A stretch of DNA of 64,000 nucleotides, taken from contig DIJC01000023.1 in the NCBI GenBank assembly GCA_002421005.1, positions 1 through 64,000 of the forward strand, written 5' to 3'. The notes beneath the pieces are model-generated. The model was given only the letters and a program-made list of their open reading frames with translations. It made no database searches and was not told the origin of the DNA. Every line of letters starts with the position of its first letter. The first letter of the stretch is position 1. The position numbers were made by a program, and so were the translations under genes. Source of the DNA: Enterobacteriaceae bacterium UBA5654. GTDB lineage: Bacteria > Pseudomonadota > Gammaproteobacteria > Enterobacterales > Enterobacteriaceae. Positions 26,832 through 37,594 of the stretch are shown here, piece after piece.

Positions 26832-29069
26832 ATGGTTGCGGTAAGAAGTTCACATATTAATAAAGCGGGCGAGTTTGACCCGAAAAAATGGATCGGCAGT
26901 CTGGGCATTTCCAGCCAGCAGTCGTGTGAACGCTTAACCGAGACCTGGGCCTACTGTCGCGAGCAGACGCAGGGCCATCCTGATGCCGACCTGTTACTGT
27001 GGCGCGGCGTGGAGATGGTCGAAATCCTCTCCATGCTGAGCATGGACATCGATACCCTGCGCGCGGCGCTGCTGTTCCCGCTGGCAGACAGCAACGTGGT
27101 TAGCGAAGAGGCGCTTGAGGACGCGGTGGGCAAACCGGTGGTTTTACTGATCCACGGCGTGCGCGATATGGCGGCGATCCGTCAGCTCAAGGCCACCCAC
27201 ACCGATTCCGTCTCGTCCGAGCAGGTTGATAACGTGCGGCGGATGCTGCTGGCGATGGTCGATGATTTCCGCTGCGTGGTCATCAAACTCGCCGAGCGGG
27301 TGGCGCACCTGCGTGAAGTTAAAGACGCGCCGGAAGATGAACGCGTGCTGGCGGCCAAAGAGTGCACCAACATCTATGCGCCGCTGGCTAACCGTCTCGG
27401 CATCGGGCAGCTGAAATGGGAGCTGGAAGATTACTGCTTCCGCTATCTGCATCCGGCGGAGTACAAACGCATTGCCAAACTGCTGCACGAGCGCCGTCTC
27501 GATCGCGAGCAGTACATTGAGGAGTTCGTCGGCCATCTGCGGTCTGAAATTAAAACCGAAGGCGTGAAAGCCGAAGTCTACGGGCGACCAAAACACATCT
27601 ACAGCATCTGGCGCAAAATGCAGAAAAAACATCTCGCGTTTGACGAGCTGTTTGACGTGCGCGCGGTGCGTATCGTTGCCGAGCGTCTCCAGGATTGCTA
27701 CGCCGCGCTGGGGATCGTGCATACCCACTATCGCCATCTGCCGGACGAGTTCGACGACTACGTTGCCAATCCGAAACCCAACGGCTATCAGTCTATTCAC
27801 ACCGTCGTGCTGGGGCCGGGCGGTAAAACCGTTGAAATTCAGATCCGCACTAAGCAGATGCACGAAGATGCTGAACTGGGCGTTGCCGCGCACTGGAAGT
27901 ACAAAGAAGGGACCGTGGCGGGCGGCGCGCGTTCCGGGCATGAAGATCGTATCGCCTGGCTGCGCAAGCTGATTGCCTGGCAGGAAGAAATGGCGGACTC
28001 CGGCGAAATGCTCGACGAAGTGCGCAGCCAGGTCTTTGACGACCGGGTGTACGTCTTTACGCCGAAAGGTGACGTGGTGGATTTGCCCGCTGGCTCCACG
28101 CCGCTGGATTTTGCCTATCACATCCACAGCGATGTCGGTCACCGCTGCATCGGGGCCAAGATCAGCGGCCGTATTGTGCCGTTTACCTATCAGTTGCAGA
28201 TGGGCGATCAGATCGAAATCATCACCCAGAAGCAGCCGAATCCAAGCCGCGACTGGCTGAATCCGAACCTCGGCTATGTCACCACCAGCCGTGGGCGCGC
28301 CAAGATCCACAACTGGTTCCGCAAACAGGATCGTGACAAAAACATCCTTGCGGGACGGCAGATCCTCGATGATGAGCTCGAGCATCTGGGTATCAGCCTG
28401 AAAGAGGCGGAGAAATTCCTCCTGCCGCGCTATAACTTCAATGAAATCGAGGAGTTACTGGCGGCCATCGGCGGCGGCGATATTCGTCTCAACCAGATGG
28501 TTAACTTTCTGCAATCGCAGTTTAATAAACCGAGCGCCGCCGAGCAGGACGCGGCGGCCCTGAAGCAGCTCCAGCAAAAAACCTATGCGCCGCCGAATCG
28601 CAGCAGTAAAGACGACGGACGGGTCGTTGTTGAGGGCGTGGGCAATCTGATGCATCACATTGCCCGCTGCTGCCAGCCGATTCCTGGCGATGAAATTGTT
28701 GGCTTCATCACCCAGGGGCGCGGAATTTCCGTCCATCGCGCCGACTGCGATCAGCTTGCCGAACTGCAAACCCATGCGCCGGAACGTATCGTCGATGCCG
28801 TCTGGGGCGAAAGCTACTCGGCGGGTTACTCGCTGGTGGTGCGCGTCACCGCTAACGATCGCAGCGGCCTGCTGCGCGACATCACCACCATTCTGGCGAA
28901 TGAGAAGGTGAATGTGCTGGGCGTTGCCAGCCGCAGCGATACCAAACAGCAGCTTGCCAACATCGACATGACCATCGAAATCTATAACCTCCAGGTACTG
29001 GGCCGGGTGTTAAGCAAACTTAACCAGGTGCCGGACGTGATTGACGCCAGACGTCTGCACGGCGGCTAA
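26832..29069 (+). CDS. relA: GTP pyrophosphokinase RelA
   Basis: Ribosome-associated (p)ppGpp synthetase of the stringent response, 745 residues. In order: an inactive HD-type hydrolase domain lacking the HD pair; the synthetase with RPKHIYSIWRKM and EFDDYVANPKPNGYQSIHT, the acidic signature of monofunctional RelA; TGS (VFTPKGDVVDLPAGSTPLDF, about 405-465); a zinc-finger/RIS region with HHIARCCQPIPGDEIVGF; and a C-terminal ACT domain. A GGAGAGGACG site precedes the ATG. In E. coli mazEF follows; here mazG follows. Confidence 0.97.
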   Translation: MVAVRSSHINKAGEFDPKKWIGSLGISSQQSCERLTETWAYCREQTQGHPDADLLLWRGVEMVEILSMLSMDIDTLRAALLFPLADSNVVSEEALEDAVGKPVVLLIHGVRDMAAIRQLKATHTDSVSSEQVDNVRRMLLAMVDDFRCVVIKLAERVAHLREVKDAPEDERVLAAKECTNIYAPLANRLGIGQLKWELEDYCFRYLHPAEYKRIAKLLHERRLDREQYIEEFVGHLRSEIKTEGVKAEVYGRPKHIYSIWRKMQKKHLAFDELFDVRAVRIVAERLQDCYAALGIVHTHYRHLPDEFDDYVANPKPNGYQSIHTVVLGPGGKTVEIQIRTKQMHEDAELGVAAHWKYKEGTVAGGARSGHEDRIAWLRKLIAWQEEMADSGEMLDEVRSQVFDDRVYVFTPKGDVVDLPAGSTPLDFAYHIHSDVGHRCIGAKISGRIVPFTYQLQMGDQIEIITQKQPNPSRDWLNPNLGYVTTSRGRAKIHNWFRKQDRDKNILAGRQILDDELEHLGISLKEAEKFLLPRYNFNEIEELLAAIGGGDIRLNQMVNFLQSQFNKPSAAEQDAAALKQLQQKTYAPPNRSSKDDGRVVVEGVGNLMHHIARCCQPIPGDEIVGFITQGRGISVHRADCDQLAELQTHAPERIVDAVWGESYSAGYSLVVRVTANDRSGLLRDITTILANEKVNVLGVASRSDTKQQLANIDMTIEIYNLQVLGRVLSKLNQVPDVIDARRLHGG

Positions 29070-29090
29070 CGGCGGCCTTGTCTTTTTCTT

Positions 29091-29125
29091 CCCCCGGCTG
29101 GGCAATCCACGCCGGGGGATCTCTT
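29091..29125 (+). terminator. Terminator between relA and mazG
   Basis: CCCCCGGC (29091-29098) and GCCGGGGG (29111-29118) make an 8-bp stem with a 12-base loop, then ATCTCTTTT. Confidence 0.65.
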
Positions 29126-29145
29126 TTGTTAATCAGGAAATCCTC

Positions 29146-29937
29146 ATGACTCAAATAACCCGCCTGCTCACCATCATGCAGCGTCTGCGTGACCCGCAAA
29201 ACGGCTGTCCGTGGGACAAAGAGCAGACCTTCGCCACCATCGCGCCTTATACCCTCGAAGAAACCTATGAAGTGCTGGATGCCATCGCGCGCGAAGATTT
29301 TGACGATCTGCGCGGCGAGCTGGGCGACCTGCTGTTTCAGGTGGTGTTTTATGCGCAGATGGCGCAGGAAGAAGGGCGTTTTGATTTTAACGATATCTGC
29401 GCTGCCATTAGCGACAAGCTGGAACGTCGCCATCCGCATATTTTTGGCGACGCCAGCGCCGAAAACAGCGAAGAGGTGCTGGTGCGCTGGGAACAAATCA
29501 AAAGCGACGAGCGGGCGCAGAAAGCGCAGCACTCCGCGCTGGACGATATTCCGCACAGCTTCCCGGCCCTGATGCGCGCGCATAAAATTCAGAAGCGTTG
29601 CTCGGCGGTAGGCTTTGACTGGACCTCTCTCGGCCCGGTACTGGATAAAGTCCATGAAGAAATCGACGAAGTCATGCACGAAGCGCAGCAGGCGGTGGTC
29701 GATCAACAGCGGGTGGAAGAAGAAATGGGCGATTTGCTGTTCGCCACCGTCAATCTTTCCCGTCATCTGGGCGTCAAAGCGGAGGTCGCATTGCAAAAAG
29801 CGAACCTTAAATTTGAACGCCGTTTCCGCGAAGTGGAGCGCATTGTGGCGGCGCGTGGCCTCGAAATGACCGGGGTTGACCTCGAAACGATGGAAGAAGT
29901 CTGGCAGCAGGTAAAACGCCAGGAATATGATCTCTAA
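29146..29937 (+). CDS. mazG: Nucleoside triphosphate pyrophosphohydrolase MazG
   Basis: Hydrolyses (d)NTPs to NMP plus PPi; in E. coli also linked to lowering ppGpp. It has 263 residues with two MazG domains: an N-terminal one with NGCPWDKEQT, EETYE and GELGDLLFQVVFYAQ, and a C-terminal one with EEIDE and EEEMGDLLFATVNLSRH, the acidic metal-binding EExxE...ExxD pattern. The ATG at 29146 is chosen over an upstream frame running from relA. The toxin-antitoxin pair mazEF that E. coli carries just upstream is absent. Confidence 0.96.
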   Translation: MTQITRLLTIMQRLRDPQNGCPWDKEQTFATIAPYTLEETYEVLDAIAREDFDDLRGELGDLLFQVVFYAQMAQEEGRFDFNDICAAISDKLERRHPHIFGDASAENSEEVLVRWEQIKSDERAQKAQHSALDDIPHSFPALMRAHKIQKRCSAVGFDWTSLGPVLDKVHEEIDEVMHEAQQAVVDQQRVEEEMGDLLFATVNLSRHLGVKAEVALQKANLKFERRFREVERIVAARGLEMTGVDLETMEEVWQQVKRQEYDL

Positions 29938-30147
29938 CGATTTTCGTGTCGAGCGGCGTTTTGTGCGATTTTTTAAATAACAAGCGCTTGATTTGCGTCA
30001 AAAACATTTCGCCAAAAGTGGCTATTTTCTCACTCCTTAACTTGTTGGACCTGATTGAAGAGGGGGAAGAATGAAAGTTTGTGGCGCTCGTCATGTTCCG
30101 GTATACTACTTTCCCGTCCTGGTTATTCCATCGTCTTTTAAACCTAA

Positions 30148-31800
<1,653 letters not shown>

Positions 31801-31814
31801 AAGAGTTAGAACGG

Positions 31815-31840
31815 CAACGCCCCATGCGGGGCGTTGTTTG
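31815..31840 (+). terminator. Hairpin between pyrG and eno
   Basis: CAACGCCCC (31815-31823) and GGGGCGTTG (31828-31836) form a perfect 9-bp stem with loop ATGC, followed by TTTG. The T-tract is short, so readthrough into eno is likely. Confidence 0.6.
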
Positions 31841-31878
31841 TCTGGAGTTTTAGTTTAACTTGTACTGAGGAAAACCTA

Positions 31879-33177
31879 ATGTCCAAAATCGTTAAAGTCA
31901 TCGGTCGTGAAATCATCGACTCCCGTGGTAACCCGACTGTTGAAGCCGAAGTACACCTGGAAGGTGGTTTCGTTGGTATGGCAGCTGCTCCGTCAGGTGC
32001 TTCAACGGGTTCCCGCGAAGCGCTGGAACTGCGCGATGGCGACAAATCCCGTTTCCTGGGTAAAGGCGTAACCAAAGCCGTTGGCGCGGTTAACGGCCCG
32101 ATCGCTCAGGCTATCCTTGGCAAAGACGCCAAAGATCAGGCTGGCATCGACAAAATCATGATCGACCTGGATGGTACTGAAAATAAATCCAACTTCGGTG
32201 CGAACGCTATCCTGGCCGTGTCTCTGGCTAACGCCAAAGCTGCTGCTGCCGCTAAAGGCCAGCCGCTGTACGAGCACATCGCTGAACTGAACGGCACCCC
32301 GGGCAAATACTCCATGCCGGTTCCGATGATGAACATCATCAACGGTGGTGAGCACGCAGACAACAACGTTGATATTCAGGAATTCATGATTCAGCCAGTA
32401 GGCGCGAAATCCCTGAAAGAAGCTGTACGTATGGGTTCTGAAGTGTTCCACAACCTGGCTAAAGTGCTGAAAGGCAAAGGCCTGAACACTGCTGTTGGCG
32501 ACGAAGGCGGCTATGCGCCGAACCTGGGTTCCAACGCTGAAGCGCTGGCTGTTATCGCTGAAGCTGTTAAAGCCGCTGGCTACGAGCTGGGCAAAGACAT
32601 CACTCTGGCGATGGACTGTGCAGCATCTGAATTCTACAAAGACGGTAAATACGTTCTGGCTGGCGAAGGCAACAAAGCGTTCACCTCTGAAGAATTCACC
32701 CACTTCCTGGAAGATCTGACCAAACAGTATCCGATCGTTTCCATCGAAGATGGTCTGGACGAATCTGACTGGGCTGGCTTCGCTTACCAGACCAAAGTAC
32801 TTGGCGACAAAATCCAGCTGGTTGGTGACGATCTGTTCGTAACCAACACCAAGATCCTGAAAGAAGGCATCGAAAAAGGCATCGTTAACTCCATCCTGAT
32901 CAAATTCAACCAGATCGGTTCTCTGACCGAAACTCTGGCTGCAATCAAGATGGCGAAAGACGCTGGCTACACCGCTGTCATCTCTCACCGTTCTGGTGAA
33001 ACTGAAGATGCCACCATCGCTGACCTGGCTGTGGGCACCGCTGCTGGCCAGATCAAAACCGGTTCCATGAGCCGTTCTGACCGCGTTGCTAAATACAACC
33101 AGCTGATTCGTATCGAAGAAGCGCTGGGCGCGAAAGCACCGTACAACGGTCGTAAAGAGATCAAAGGCCAGGCATAA
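31879..33177 (+). CDS. eno: Enolase
   Basis: Glycolytic enzyme (2-phosphoglycerate to phosphoenolpyruvate) and scaffold component of the RNase E degradosome. It has 432 residues. Recognisable parts: EIIDSRGNPTVE, GASTGSREALELRD, the Mg-binding SIEDGLDESDW, VGDDLFVTN, and the catalytic-Lys loop through SHRSGETEDATIADLAVG. Strong bias to preferred codons fits high expression. Starts at ATG 31879 after a TGAGGAAA site. Confidence 0.98.
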   Translation: MSKIVKVIGREIIDSRGNPTVEAEVHLEGGFVGMAAAPSGASTGSREALELRDGDKSRFLGKGVTKAVGAVNGPIAQAILGKDAKDQAGIDKIMIDLDGTENKSNFGANAILAVSLANAKAAAAAKGQPLYEHIAELNGTPGKYSMPVPMMNIINGGEHADNNVDIQEFMIQPVGAKSLKEAVRMGSEVFHNLAKVLKGKGLNTAVGDEGGYAPNLGSNAEALAVIAEAVKAAGYELGKDITLAMDCAASEFYKDGKYVLAGEGNKAFTSEEFTHFLEDLTKQYPIVSIEDGLDESDWAGFAYQTKVLGDKIQLVGDDLFVTNTKILKEGIEKGIVNSILIKFNQIGSLTETLAAIKMAKDAGYTAVISHRSGETEDATIADLAVGTAAGQIKTGSMSRSDRVAKYNQLIRIEEALGAKAPYNGRKEIKGQA

Positions 33178-33203
33178 TCGTCTGCTCTTAAGCTCTTAAT
33201 AAA

Positions 33204-33227
33204 AAACCCGCTTCGGCGGGTTTTTTT
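33204..33227. terminator. Bidirectional terminator after eno
   Basis: AAACCCGC (33204-33211), loop TTCG and GCGGGTTT (33216-33223), with a T-run on both strands. It separates eno from the convergent regulator gene. Confidence 0.93.
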
Positions 33228-33231
33228 ATGC

Positions 33232-34056
33232 CTACAGCAGCAGGGGCAGCGTCGCGCTGGCGGTTTGCTGGCTGGCCTCGCCATAATGCGGGTCATGGGA
33301 CATTAGCGCTGAGATCACCAGTTCCACCAGCAGCATCGCGCCCACTTTGGCATTGAGCGCCCCGGCGCTGAGCGGGCCTTCAGGCCTGGCGGCTACCAGC
33401 AGAATATCGCTGAGCGACGCCAGCGGACTGCGTGGCGTATTGCTGATGACCAGCACCTGTGCACCGCTTTTACGCGCCAGTTTGACGACGTGGAGCAGGT
33501 CGCGGGTAGAGCCGGAGCTGGAAATCGCCACCACCACATCCGTCGGACCCAGCGCGGTGGCATTCATCGCCGCGCGGTGCATATCACTAAAAAGCTGTCC
33601 GGCCTTGCCGAGGCGCAGCAGCTTGTAATGCAGATAATCGCCGATAATCGCGCTGGCGGCGACACCGTAAATTTGCACGGAACGCGCCCGATGCAGCACC
33701 GCGGCGGCCTGCTCCAGCACGCTGCGATCCAGCAGCCTGGCGGTATCGCGCAACGCCTGCACCGACTCATCCACCAGCGTATCTATCTCATCGCCCTGTT
33801 CGCGCGGAGCCTGCGAACGCTGCACGTCCAGCGCCAGCGCCATTTTGAATTCGGTATAGCCCTTGCAGCCCAGCGCCCGGCACAGGCGGGTCACGCTGGC
33901 TTCGCTGGTTTCGCTCTCGCGCGCCAGTTCGGTGATGGTCATATACAGCACCCGCGCGGGATCGGCCTGCACATACTCCCCCAGCTTTTGCTGAGTGGGA
34001 CTGTAGCCCGCCAGGCTTTGCCGCAGACGGAGTAGTACATTTTCATTTTCAGCCAT
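33232..34056 (-). CDS. RpiR/MurR-family transcriptional regulator
   Basis: 274 residues: an N-terminal RpiR-type helix-turn-helix (LAGYSPTQQKLGEYV through TITELARESETSEASVTRLC, about 12-70) and a C-terminal sugar-isomerase (SIS) domain (about 120-250) with VQIYGVAASAIIGDYLHYKL and VVVAISSSGSTRDLLHVVKLA. Such proteins sense phosphosugars. It is divergent from the PTS transporter and NanE-type epimerase, so it probably controls them with an amino-sugar phosphate as effector (inference). No E. coli K-12 gene occupies this position. Confidence 0.88.
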   Translation of the reverse strand: MAENENVLLRLRQSLAGYSPTQQKLGEYVQADPARVLYMTITELARESETSEASVTRLCRALGCKGYTEFKMALALDVQRSQAPREQGDEIDTLVDESVQALRDTARLLDRSVLEQAAAVLHRARSVQIYGVAASAIIGDYLHYKLLRLGKAGQLFSDMHRAAMNATALGPTDVVVAISSSGSTRDLLHVVKLARKSGAQVLVISNTPRSPLASLSDILLVAARPEGPLSAGALNAKVGAMLLVELVISALMSHDPHYGEASQQTASATLPLLL

Positions 34057-34224
34057 GCCAGTTTCCTTTCACATCTTCATGCCGCTCAGTGTGGCGGAAA
34101 TCGGGCCTCCGGTGCCAGTCATTTTAAAAAAGTATGATCAACCTCTGCTTTATTATTGATGATAATTTTCACTAATAAATATTTATATGGTAAAAATTTT
34201 CAACATAACAAGAGGGCGGGGAAC

Positions 34225-35781
34225 ATGACACTATTTAGCGGAGCCTCCTCCGGGGGCTGGTTTGAGAAAGCACAGCGGTTTGGCAAGTCCTTTATGCTGC
34301 CCATCGCCGTCCTTCCGGCGGCGGGTCTGCTGCTTGGCATCGGCGGCGCGTTGTCGAATCCGAATACTCTGACGGCATATCCCTTTTTAGACGTCGGCTG
34401 GCTACAGGCGATCTTCACTATCATGAGCAGCGCGGGCGCTATTGTCTTCGCCAACCTGTCGGTGCTGTTTGCGGTGGGCGTGGCGGTGGGGCTGGCTAAA
34501 ACCGATAAGGGAACGGCGGGACTGGCGGCGCTGCTGGCTTTCCTGGTGATGAATGCCACCATTAATGCGCTACTGACGCTAAGCGGCGAGCTGGCGCAGA
34601 GTAATCCGGGCGCGGCAGGGCAGGGAATGGTGCTCGGCGTACAGACGCTGGAGACCGGCGTTTTTGGCGGCGTGGTGATCGGCCTCGTCACCTGCGCGCT
34701 GCATCACCGATTTAATAAAATCGCGCTGCCGCAGTTCCTCGGCTTTTTCGGTGGCTCGCGGTTTGTACCCATTATCAGCTCGCTGGCGGCGATTGTGGTC
34801 GGGGCGCTGATGACCGTTATCTGGCCACATTTCCAGAAGCTGATTTTTGGCCTCGGCGGTCTGGTGGATGCGACCGGTTATCTGGGCACGCTGCTGTACG
34901 GTTTTATCCTGCGGATGCTTGGCCCGTTCGGGCTGCACCATATCTTTTACCTGCCATTCTGGACCACTGCGCTTGGCGGCAGTGAAATCGTCAACGGACA
35001 GCTGGTGGAAGGCACCCAGCGTATTTTCTTCGCCCAGCTTGCCGATCCGAGCACCCAACAGTTTTACGCTGGCACCTCGCGTTTTATGTCGGGTCGCTTT
35101 ATCACCATGATGTTCGGCCTGATCGGCGCGTGCCTGGCGATGTATCATACCGCCAAACCGGAGAATAAAAAGCGCGTGGCCGGGTTACTGCTTTCAGCGG
35201 CGCTCACCTCCTTTTTAACCGGCATTACCGAACCCATTGAGTTCTCATTTCTGTTTGTCGCACCGGTGCTGTATGTCATTCATGCGTTCTTTGACGGACT
35301 GGCGTTCATGCTGGCGCACATGCTGCACATCACTATCGGGCAGACCTTTTCCGGCGGATTTATCGACTTCATCCTGTTCGGCATTTTGCAGGGCGAAGCC
35401 AAAACGCACTGGCTGTACGTCCCGCTGGTCGGCGTGCCGTGGTTCTTCCTGTACTACTTTACGTTCCGCTTTTTGATTACGCGTTTCGATTTCCTTACGC
35501 CTGGTCGGGAAAAAGAGCAGGCGGCGGTGGCGAGCGTCAGCGGCAGTGAGCGTGCACAGGCTATCGTCGCCGCGCTGGGCGGGCGGGAAAATCTTGATGA
35601 AGTGGACTGCTGCGCGACAAGGCTGCGGATCTCGGTGAAAGAGAGCCGCAAAGTAGACGATGCGGCGCTGAAAGCGACTGGCGCACGCGGGGTGATCCTG
35701 CGCGGTAACGGCGTCCAGGTGATCTACGGCCCGCACGTCACGATTATCAAAAACGAAATTGAAGAGATGTTGGTGGGATAA
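34225..35781 (+). CDS. PTS transporter, glucose/GlcNAc-family EIICB
   Basis: 518 residues. The IIC membrane domain (about 1-400) starts WFEKAQRFGKSFMLPIAVLPAAGLLLGIGGAL and contains the conserved GITEPIEF substrate-loop motif. The IIB domain (about 440-518) carries the phosphorylated Cys in VDCCATRLRISV. No IIA domain is present, so it would depend on a IIA in trans such as Crr (inference). The ATG at 34225 follows AGGGCGGGG; a longer frame from 34156 adds non-family sequence. Substrate is unproven; the next gene suggests N-acetylmannosamine. Confidence 0.87.
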   Translation: MTLFSGASSGGWFEKAQRFGKSFMLPIAVLPAAGLLLGIGGALSNPNTLTAYPFLDVGWLQAIFTIMSSAGAIVFANLSVLFAVGVAVGLAKTDKGTAGLAALLAFLVMNATINALLTLSGELAQSNPGAAGQGMVLGVQTLETGVFGGVVIGLVTCALHHRFNKIALPQFLGFFGGSRFVPIISSLAAIVVGALMTVIWPHFQKLIFGLGGLVDATGYLGTLLYGFILRMLGPFGLHHIFYLPFWTTALGGSEIVNGQLVEGTQRIFFAQLADPSTQQFYAGTSRFMSGRFITMMFGLIGACLAMYHTAKPENKKRVAGLLLSAALTSFLTGITEPIEFSFLFVAPVLYVIHAFFDGLAFMLAHMLHITIGQTFSGGFIDFILFGILQGEAKTHWLYVPLVGVPWFFLYYFTFRFLITRFDFLTPGREKEQAAVASVSGSERAQAIVAALGGRENLDEVDCCATRLRISVKESRKVDDAALKATGARGVILRGNGVQVIYGPHVTIIKNEIEEMLVG

Positions 35782-35786
35782 AAACG

Positions 35787-36485
35787 ATGTTAGAACAAAT
35801 CAAAGGCAAACTGGTGGTTTCCTGTCAGGCGCTGGCCGACGAACCGCTGCACAGTGCGTTTATTATGTCGCGAATGGCGCTGGCGGCGGAGCAGGGAGGC
35901 GCGGCGGGTATCCGCGCCAACAGCGTCGTGGATATTCAGGCGATTAAAGAGCAGGTGGATCTGCCGGTCATCGGTATTATCAAGCGTGACTATGCGGACA
36001 GCGACGTTTTCATCACCGCGACGCTGCGTGAGATCGACGAACTGATGACGGCGGCCCCGGAGATGATCGCCCTCGATGCCACCCTGCGACCGCGACCGGG
36101 CGGAGAAGCGCTCGCAACTCTGGTCAGACAGATTCGCCAGCGTTATCCCCAGGTGCTGCTGATGGCTGACATTGCCAGCGCTGAGGATGCCAAAAGCGCA
36201 GAACAGCTTGGTTTTGACTGCGTCGGCACCACGCTGTATGGCTATACCACCGGCTCTGCGGGCCACCGCCTGCCGGAGAACGACTGCGCATTTTTGCGGA
36301 CGGTGCTCGCCGCCGTCACCCTGCCGGTGATTGCCGAAGGCAATGTCGATACGCCGGAGCTGGCGGCACGCTGCCTCGCCCTTGGCGCGCATTCTGTTGT
36401 GGTCGGCGGGGCGATCACCCGTCCGCAGCAAATCACCGCCCGGTTTACGGCGGCAATTGCGCAACAGAGCGCGAATCGTACATGA
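35787..36485 (+). CDS. nanE: N-acetylmannosamine-6-phosphate 2-epimerase (NanE type)
   Basis: 232-residue TIM barrel that interconverts ManNAc-6-P and GlcNAc-6-P. Family blocks: GGAAGIRANSVVDIQAIK, LPVIGIIKRDY (catalytic Lys), ALDATLRPRP, FDCVGTTLYGYT, IAEGNVDTPE (catalytic Glu) and HSVVVGGAITRP. It starts 5 bp after the PTS gene, so it is co-transcribed. There are no other nan genes around it; this is probably a second NanE copy serving PTS-imported ManNAc (inference). Confidence 0.9.
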   Translation: MLEQIKGKLVVSCQALADEPLHSAFIMSRMALAAEQGGAAGIRANSVVDIQAIKEQVDLPVIGIIKRDYADSDVFITATLREIDELMTAAPEMIALDATLRPRPGGEALATLVRQIRQRYPQVLLMADIASAEDAKSAEQLGFDCVGTTLYGYTTGSAGHRLPENDCAFLRTVLAAVTLPVIAEGNVDTPELAARCLALGAHSVVVGGAITRPQQITARFTAAIAQQSANRT

Positions 36486-36538
36486 TCGATACGCCAGGAT
36501 CTGCGATAATTACGGTTTAGACGCTAAACGAGATGATT

Positions 36539-37210
36539 ATGCAGTACCCGATAAATGAGATGTTCCAGACCCTCCAGGGTGAAGGTTACTTTACCGGCGT
36601 TCCCGCCATTTTTATTCGTTTACAGGGATGCCCGGTAGGCTGCGCGTGGTGTGATACCAAGCATACCTGGGATAAGCTTGCGGATCGGGAAGTGTCGCTT
36701 TACAGCATTCTGGCGAAAACCAAAGAGAGCGATAAGTGGGGCGCGGCAAGCAGCGAAGATCTGCTGGCGATTATTGACCGTCAGGGCTACACCGCGCGTC
36801 ACATCGTCATCACCGGCGGCGAACCCTGCATTCATGATTTACTGCCGCTGACCCTGCTGCTGGAGAAAAACGGCTTTAGCTGCCAGATTGAAACCAGCGG
36901 CACCCACGAGATCCGCTGTACGCCGAACACCTGGGTCACGGTGTCCCCGAAAGTCAACATGCGCGGCGGTTATGACGTGCTGGAGCAGGCATTACAGCGC
37001 GCGGATGAAATCAAGCACCCGGTCGGTCGCGTGCGGGATATCGAAGCGCTGGATGAACTGCTGACCGTACTGAAAGATGATAAACCGCGTGTGATTGCGC
37101 TTCAGCCGATCAGCCAGAAAGAAGACGCGACCCGCCTGTGCATCGAAACCTGTATCGCCCGCAACTGGCGACTGTCAATGCAAACGCATAAATATCTGAA
37201 TATTGCTTAA
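36539..37210 (+). CDS. queE: 7-carboxy-7-deazaguanine synthase QueE
   Basis: Radical-SAM enzyme making 7-carboxy-7-deazaguanine from carboxy-tetrahydropterin in queuosine synthesis. It has 223 residues, equal to E. coli. The cluster cysteines are C31, C35 and C38 in GCPVGCAWCDTKH; VITGGEPCIHDLLPL follows. The ATG at 36539 matches the E. coli start; two codons earlier is an unlikely start. A small palindrome GTTTAG-acg-CTAAAC (36515-36529) lies just 10 bp upstream, next to a -10-like GATAAT. Confidence 0.96.
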   Translation: MQYPINEMFQTLQGEGYFTGVPAIFIRLQGCPVGCAWCDTKHTWDKLADREVSLYSILAKTKESDKWGAASSEDLLAIIDRQGYTARHIVITGGEPCIHDLLPLTLLLEKNGFSCQIETSGTHEIRCTPNTWVTVSPKVNMRGGYDVLEQALQRADEIKHPVGRVRDIEALDELLTVLKDDKPRVIALQPISQKEDATRLCIETCIARNWRLSMQTHKYLNIA

Positions 37211-37256
37211 AGTTTTGGCTGTATCCGGCTAACTTTTCATTTTACTACCAGCCAAA

Positions 37257-37310
37257 TCGGCGCGTTTTGGGAGCAACATGGTTGTCTCCTTTAAAAGCGC
37301 CGACTTTTCC
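37257..37310 (+). terminator. Possible long-hairpin terminator after queE
   Basis: TCGGCGC (37257-37263) pairs with GCGCCGA (37297-37303). Inner pairs TTTT/AAAA and GGAG/CTCC extend the stem across a long loop, and CTTTTCCCC follows. It is irregular, so confidence is low. Confidence 0.4.
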
Positions 37311-37404
37311 CCTCTGTTCTTCAAACGCTGGTCAGCGATTTGTTTTCATTCCTGCACTGGATTTAGCGCCAGCACCGCACGTAACCGCACGTAATAGTTA
37401 ACGT

Positions 37405-37594
37405 TTTCTTGATGGTGGAGAGAGAATCGCCATCGGTGTGGGAGGGGCGTTGAGTGGTTTAAAGGGTTTCTCCTGGTAAAACAACGGGTTGGCGGATCTT
37501 TAACAAAATAGATTTGTTGTGAAAATGTTGGTGGTGAGTTGGTGGGATGTTTGAAGGGGAAAAGTTCTTTTTTAAACAATGGGATAGGGTTGGA
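37405..37594 (+). promoter_or_regulatory. Leader of CRISPR array 1
   Basis: G/T-rich, A/T-tract-containing sequence directly before the first intact repeat, with repeated GTTGGTGG/GAGTTGGTGG-like words and a T-run 20 bp before the repeat. Degenerate repeats lie only at the far end of the array, so the leader is on this side and transcription runs rightward. No gene is supported in 37211-37594. Confidence 0.65.

Noticed and set aside
27144..28385. 413-residue open frame opposite relA
   Set aside because: Antisense shadow of relA with no recognisable domain.
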